Source of the DNA: UBA2942 sp045127535 | GTDB taxonomy: Bacteria; Bacillota; Clostridia; Lachnospirales; Lachnospiraceae | Assembly: GCA_045127535.1 (NCBI GenBank) | Contig: JBGVQN010000067.1 | Span: 62,001 to 126,000 of the forward strand | Reading direction: 5' to 3' | DNA length: 64,000 nt | Shown here: one piece after another, positions 60,535-64,000 of the stretch | Numbering within the stretch: the stretch's first letter is position 1 | Layout of the letters: each line of letters begins with the position of its first letter | The notes under the pieces: generated by a model | Told to the model about the DNA's origin: nothing | Databases searched by the model: none | Seen by the model: only the letters and a program-made list of their open reading frames with translations | Program-made: the position numbers and the translations under genes

Positions 60535-61059
60535 ATGGAGCAGAAGAATCCTATTGTGACATTTGAAATGGAGAATGGTGATGTATTTCAGGCAGAGTTA
60601 TATCCTGAGATTGCACCAAATACAGTGAACAATTTTATCAGCCTGGTAAAGAAGGGTTTTTATAACGGTGTGATCTTCCACCGTGTCATTGCAGGCTTTA
60701 TGATCCAGGGCGGTGACCCACAGGGTACAGGCGTAGGCGGCCCAGGCTACAGCATTAAGGGTGAGTTTACCCAGAATGGTTTCAAGAATGATTTAAAGCA
60801 TACACCAGGTGTACTGTCTATGGCAAGAACCATGATGCCAAACTCTGCAGGCAGCCAGTTCTTTATTATGCATGAGACTTCTCCACACTTAGATGGGGCA
60901 TATGCCGGCTTTGGTAAGGTGATCGAGGGTATGGACGTGATCAATAAGATCGCAGCAGTGCGTACCAATTATGCAGATAAGCCATTAGAACCACAGCGTA
61001 TGAAGAACGTAACAGTAGATACTTTTGGCGTAGCGTATCCGGAACCGGAAAAATGTTAA
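60535..61059 (+). CDS. Cyclophilin-type peptidylprolyl isomerase
   Basis: 174 residues, single cyclophilin domain. GVIFHRVIAGFMIQGGDPQGTGVGGPGYSI, LSMARTMMPNSAGSQFFIMHE and AYAGFGKVIEGMDVINKI carry the active-site Arg, Gln/Phe and Trp/Phe positions. No signal peptide, so cytoplasmic. GGAGG precedes the ATG at 60535. The stop overlaps the next gene. Confidence 0.95.
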   Translation: MEQKNPIVTFEMENGDVFQAELYPEIAPNTVNNFISLVKKGFYNGVIFHRVIAGFMIQGGDPQGTGVGGPGYSIKGEFTQNGFKNDLKHTPGVLSMARTMMPNSAGSQFFIMHETSPHLDGAYAGFGKVIEGMDVINKIAAVRTNYADKPLEPQRMKNVTVDTFGVAYPEPEKC

Positions 61060-61799
61060 TGCGTATAGAAGCTGAGCCGGGAGGCTTTCTCACTGTAACA
61101 GATGACTGTACAGAAGCCGCTCTTGCATTGCAGAGAGGGGAAGCAGTTATAGGGCTGCAGGCAGAGGATCCTTCAGGCAGCTCCCCCTGGCCGGCAGAAA
61201 GCTGGTTGGGGGTTTCTTATTTTATTACGGATCTGGAAGCTTTGGAGGATGCCTGGTATGTGGGGGAGGCTTACTGCCGCTTTCATGGGAAGCCTTTGGT
61301 CATAGAGTCAAATGCACGTTTTATACTGAGGGAAATGACAGAAGGGGATGCTTCAGGAATCCTGACATTATATAAAGATGGGCAAATCAACCAATTTCTG
61401 CCAGTTCCCGGAAAGGATGAGGCAGAAGTTCGGGAGAAGATCCGGGAGTATATCCGGTATGTGTATGGATATTATGGCTGTGGCATGTGGGTGATGACAG
61501 AGCCTGATACCGGTACTGTGATAGGCAGAGTGGGACTTGAACCAGAGACACAGCAGATACTCCAGGGAGAGGTCAGCGGCTTTTTCCTTGGGTATATGAT
61601 GGGTAAGCGGTATCGCAGGCAGCATCTGGCCGAAGAAGCCTGCAGAATCGCCATTACATTTGCCTGGGAGCATCTGTATGCAGAAGAGATCTACTGCAGA
61701 ATCAGCCCGGAAAATCAGCCTTCCCTGGCGCTGGCAGAGAAGCTGGGATTTGCGTGGCTGGCAGAGGAAATTTATATTCTGAAAAATCCCAGGCTGTAA
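61053..61799 (+). CDS. GNAT N-acetyltransferase with N-terminal extension
   Basis: 248 residues. Residues ~88-245 form a GNAT domain of the RimJ/RimL type (FILREMTEGDASGILTLYKD, GRVGLEPE, MMGKRYRRQHLAEEACRIAITFAWEHL, RISPENQPSLALAEKLGF). The first ~85 residues (LTVTDDCTEAALALQRGEAVIGLQ) are an additional conserved-looking domain I do not recognise. The start overlaps the cyclophilin stop by 7 nt. Acceptor unknown. Confidence 0.88.
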   Translation: MLMRIEAEPGGFLTVTDDCTEAALALQRGEAVIGLQAEDPSGSSPWPAESWLGVSYFITDLEALEDAWYVGEAYCRFHGKPLVIESNARFILREMTEGDASGILTLYKDGQINQFLPVPGKDEAEVREKIREYIRYVYGYYGCGMWVMTEPDTGTVIGRVGLEPETQQILQGEVSGFFLGYMMGKRYRRQHLAEEACRIAITFAWEHLYAEEIYCRISPENQPSLALAEKLGFAWLAEEIYILKNPRL

Positions 61800-61839
61800 G
61801 GGGGTTATAGGAATGGGAAAAGCCCCCGGAATAAAGTGG

Positions 61840-61868
61840 TTGCACTTTTTAGGAAAGTCAGATATAGT
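61840..61868 (+). promoter_or_regulatory. Promoter of ispE
   Basis: TTGCAC (61840-61845), 17-bp spacer, TATAGT (61863-61868). A GGGGG/CCCCC hairpin (61800-61828) separates it from the GNAT gene. Confidence 0.65.
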
Positions 61869-61925
61869 ATATTGTATACAAAATAGAAATCCATATGGAT
61901 AGTGATTTCATTTGGGAGGTAACAG

Positions 61926-62825
61926 ATGGATTCCATACAGTTAAATGCCATGGCAAAAATTAATTTAGGATTAGATGTCATCAGACAGAGAACCGATGGG
62001 TATCATGAGGTACGTATGATTATGCAGACCGTACATATTTACGACCGGCTGCACATTGCAAAGACAGAGACTCCGGGAATCGTACTGACCACCAGCCAGC
62101 GTTTTCTGCCGACCAATGAATCCAATTTAGCATACAAGGCAGCAAAGATTTTGATGGATGAATTTCAGATTACAGAAGGTGTGCAGATCTCCCTGCAGAA
62201 AAACATACCGGTAGCTGCCGGTATGGCAGGAGGCAGTACCGATGCTGCTGCTGTACTCATTGGTGTGAACCAACTCTTTGATTTAGGTCTGGATGCTCAG
62301 GGATTGATGGAGCGTGGTGTAACCATTGGTGCAGATGTGCCTTATTGTATTCTGGGAGGGACTGCTCTGGCAGAGGGCATTGGAGAAAAGCTGACGGTTC
62401 TGTCTGAAATGCCCCAGTGCAGCATTCTGGTGGTAAAGCCGAATATTAATGTATCTACCAAGTTTGTATATGAAAATCTTCATGCCAATGATCTGCCGGC
62501 TGAAGTGCACGCAGACATTGATACCCAGTTACAGGCATTGGAGCAGGGCAGCCTGTCCATGCTGGCTTCTGCCATGGGCAATGTACTTCAGACGGTAACA
62601 GAGCCTGCTTATCCTGTGATTACAGAACTGAAAAATGCAATGAAGGAGCAGGGAGCTATCAATTCCATGATGAGCGGCAGCGGTCCTACGGTATTTGGAT
62701 TATATGAGGAGGAAGAACAGGCCAAAAAGGCTTACTGGAAGCTGAGAATGGCTTATCCGGAATTCCAGATTTTCCTGACCAGGCCCTGCGGCGGCACGGA
62801 AATTACAGCAACAGAGGAGAGATGA
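61926..62825 (+). CDS. ispE: 4-diphosphocytidyl-2-C-methyl-D-erythritol kinase
   Basis: 299 residues. AMAKINLGLDVIRQRTDGYHEV is the substrate-binding start, IPVAAGMAGGSTDAAAVLIG is the GHMP-kinase ATP loop and MMSGSGPTVFGLYE the third motif. It phosphorylates CDP-ME in the MEP isoprenoid pathway. GGGAGG precedes the ATG. It ends 3 nt before the GntR gene. Confidence 0.97.
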   Translation: MDSIQLNAMAKINLGLDVIRQRTDGYHEVRMIMQTVHIYDRLHIAKTETPGIVLTTSQRFLPTNESNLAYKAAKILMDEFQITEGVQISLQKNIPVAAGMAGGSTDAAAVLIGVNQLFDLGLDAQGLMERGVTIGADVPYCILGGTALAEGIGEKLTVLSEMPQCSILVVKPNINVSTKFVYENLHANDLPAEVHADIDTQLQALEQGSLSMLASAMGNVLQTVTEPAYPVITELKNAMKEQGAINSMMSGSGPTVFGLYEEEEQAKKAYWKLRMAYPEFQIFLTRPCGGTEITATEER

Positions 62826-62828
62826 CCA

Positions 62829-63497
62829 ATGGTAAATCTGAAGTTAAATATGGATGAGTATCTGCCTTTGCGGGACGTTGTGTTTAAAACTCTCCGTCAG
62901 GCCATTTTAAAGGGCGAGCTGGCACCAGGTGAGCGTCTGTTAGAGGTACAGCTGGCAGATAAATTAGGTGTCAGCCGTACACCGGTAAGGGAAGCCATTC
63001 ATAAGCTGGCTCAGGAAGGTCTGGTGGTACTGATTCCCCGAAAAGGAGCAGAGGTAGCCAGTATTTCTGAAAAATCCCTGCGTGATGTGTTAGAAGTGCG
63101 TCTGGCATTGGAGACACTGGCAGTGAGACTTGCCTGTGAGCGGATTACAGAGGCTGATCTGGCAGTTTTGCAGCAGGAATGTGATGCATTCCGTAAGTCC
63201 GTAGAACGGGATGAACTGTTGGATATTACCCAGAGGGATGAGGCATTCCATGATGTCATATACAATTCCACGTATAACAACAGACTGATTACCATGATTA
63301 ATAACCTGCGGGAGCAGATGTACCGGTATCGTATGGAGTACATCAAGGAACGGGACATGAGAGAAACCCTGGTGAGAGAGCACTTGGAAATTATGAATGC
63401 CATTCGGGCAGGAGACAGTGAAGCTGCCCAGGATGCCATCCGCAGACATATCGACAACCAGGTGCTGACAGTGGCACAGATTATCAGAGAGCAGTAG
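62829..63497 (+). CDS. GntR-family regulator, FadR/FCD subfamily
   Basis: 222 residues. N-terminal winged helix (LRQAILKGELAPGERLLEVQLADKLGVSRTPVREAIHKLAQEGLV) and an all-helical FCD ligand domain with metal-type residues (TQRDEAFHDVIYN, REHLEIMNAIRAGD). It starts 3 nt after the ispE stop, so co-transcribed. FCD proteins bind organic acids or metals; the ligand and targets are unknown. Confidence 0.94.
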   Translation: MVNLKLNMDEYLPLRDVVFKTLRQAILKGELAPGERLLEVQLADKLGVSRTPVREAIHKLAQEGLVVLIPRKGAEVASISEKSLRDVLEVRLALETLAVRLACERITEADLAVLQQECDAFRKSVERDELLDITQRDEAFHDVIYNSTYNNRLITMINNLREQMYRYRMEYIKERDMRETLVREHLEIMNAIRAGDSEAAQDAIRRHIDNQVLTVAQIIREQ

Positions 63498-63505
63498 TCT
63501 GTGGT

Positions 63506-63834
63506 AAAATGATCTGATCGTAAGGCGCATGGAGGCCGAGTGCTGGAATCACAGGCCGGACCATAGGCTGCAGATGGATTGTTTTACGCCACGTATCACT
63601 TGTGATACGTTTGCGCGCGTGCACTTCGGTGAAAACGCAGCAGTACTAAGACTTTGTATTTTAATAGGAGACAGAAAGCAAGCTTGTAGTCTGCTTTCTG
63701 TCTCCTATTAAAATACAAAGCCTTAGGATCGGCGTTTTGAAGAGTCCTGATTAAAAACAATCCATCTGCCGCCTGCAGCCTGGCTTCTCAAACTCGGCAC
63801 CCAGCCTCTTCCTGCCTTCCCAGCAGACCATTTT
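63506..63834. repeat. 329-bp composite palindrome with type 2 module
   Basis: Outer arms AAAATGATCTG... (63506) and ...CAGACCATTTT (ending 63834) pair imperfectly in to GGATTGTTTT/AAAACAATCC. Inside lie CTTCGGTGAAAACGCAGC (within 63621-63655), GGATCGGCGTTTTGAAGAG on the partner arm, and a perfect 29-bp stem (63652-63680 with 63692-63720) around an 11-nt loop. No 11-bp target duplication is seen. Confidence 0.85.
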
Positions 63835-63919
63835 GTGGCAGCTTGGGATTTGGGCGGTGAAATAGTTCTTATTTGAAAAGAGGTAAGAAAAATGGATTCG
63901 TTGGCTTTTTGTGGTTCGG

Positions 63920-64000
63920 TTAGGCTTGCTGTGCTTCCCGTTGGATCAGTTCCTGTACCATGGAGGTCAGGACAGTTTGCATGTAGGCACCGGAGTGTTT
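63920..64000 (-). CDS. C-terminal end of a minus-strand gene (truncated by window)
   Basis: On the minus strand the frame is open from the right edge for 26 codons and stops with TAA at 63922-63920. It ends HSGAYMQTVLTSMVQELIQREAQQA, which looks like a helical protein end. Too short to identify. The 85 nt between it and the palindrome show no terminator. Confidence 0.4.
   Translation of the reverse strand, partial: KHSGAYMQTVLTSMVQELIQREAQQA

Noticed and set aside
63506..63834. Target duplication for the composite palindrome
   Set aside because: Only GTGG is shared near the ends, and at different offsets; not better than chance.

Overview
The window reads as chromosomal DNA of a low-to-mid GC Firmicute of the family Lachnospiraceae (Blautia/Ruminococcus-like). 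The evidence is a set of Lachnospiraceae-typical families (DUF5702, DUF6382, DUF5711, DUF5662, TIGR03905/TSCPD, a YyaC sporulation protein), type III glutamine synthetase, class B sortase, S-box and T-box leaders, strong AGGAGG ribosome sites, and TTGACA/TATAAT promoters. Genus is inference. No rRNA, tRNA, CRISPR array, phage or transposase gene is visible.

Layout. 1-871: 3' end of an aconitase-family hydratase. 1071-11080: a Tad/Flp pilus cluster (DUF2508 protein, prepilin peptidase, TadZ-like, TadA, TadB, TadC with an extracytoplasmic Ig-like insert, Flp1-like pilin, DUF5702 protein, TadE-like pseudopilin with Cys modules, second prepilin peptidase, second TadE-like protein, DUF6382 membrane protein). 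11298-18496: rhomboid protease, HIT protein, TSCPD protein, MurG, MTA/SAH nucleosidase, an unknown membrane protein, glucose-6-phosphate isomerase. 18619-25465: sporulation protein YyaC and a small partner on the minus strand, then a LysM membrane protein, DUF5711, a BlaI/M56 pair and ROK glucokinase. 25593-34523: a 25-repeat MORN membrane protein, pyrophosphatase, flavin reductase, shikimate kinase, MurA, and SAM-riboswitch-controlled MetK. 35035-46196: two-component system, an XRE-orotate phosphoribosyltransferase fusion, a CNNM/CBS transporter with a long structured leader, a Panacea antitoxin-like gene with an operator-loaded promoter, HAD phosphatase, RluA-type synthase, AI-2E family protein, and T-box-controlled ProS. 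46303-63497: LRR membrane protein, CCA transferase, DUF5662, PHP, a decayed pseudogene, FucO, class II aldolase, sortase B, GlnN, Nudix, zinc-ribbon protein, TPM protein, cyclophilin, GNAT, IspE and a GntR regulator. A minus-strand gene enters at the right edge.

Most genes are housekeeping or envelope functions. The least expected content is between genes. Large imperfect palindromes recur (8260, 13030, 33080, 34659, 42230, 57147, 63506). Two of them have YAGGYAATTGCGAAAC-like terminal inverted repeats flanked by perfect 11-bp direct repeats, so they look like small non-autonomous mobile elements. One of these carries a second palindrome nested in its centre, and that second module recurs in two other palindromes. 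A further striking site is a 10 x 9-bp perfect tandem repeat in the 5' UTR of fucO, clamped by a 9-bp inverted repeat.
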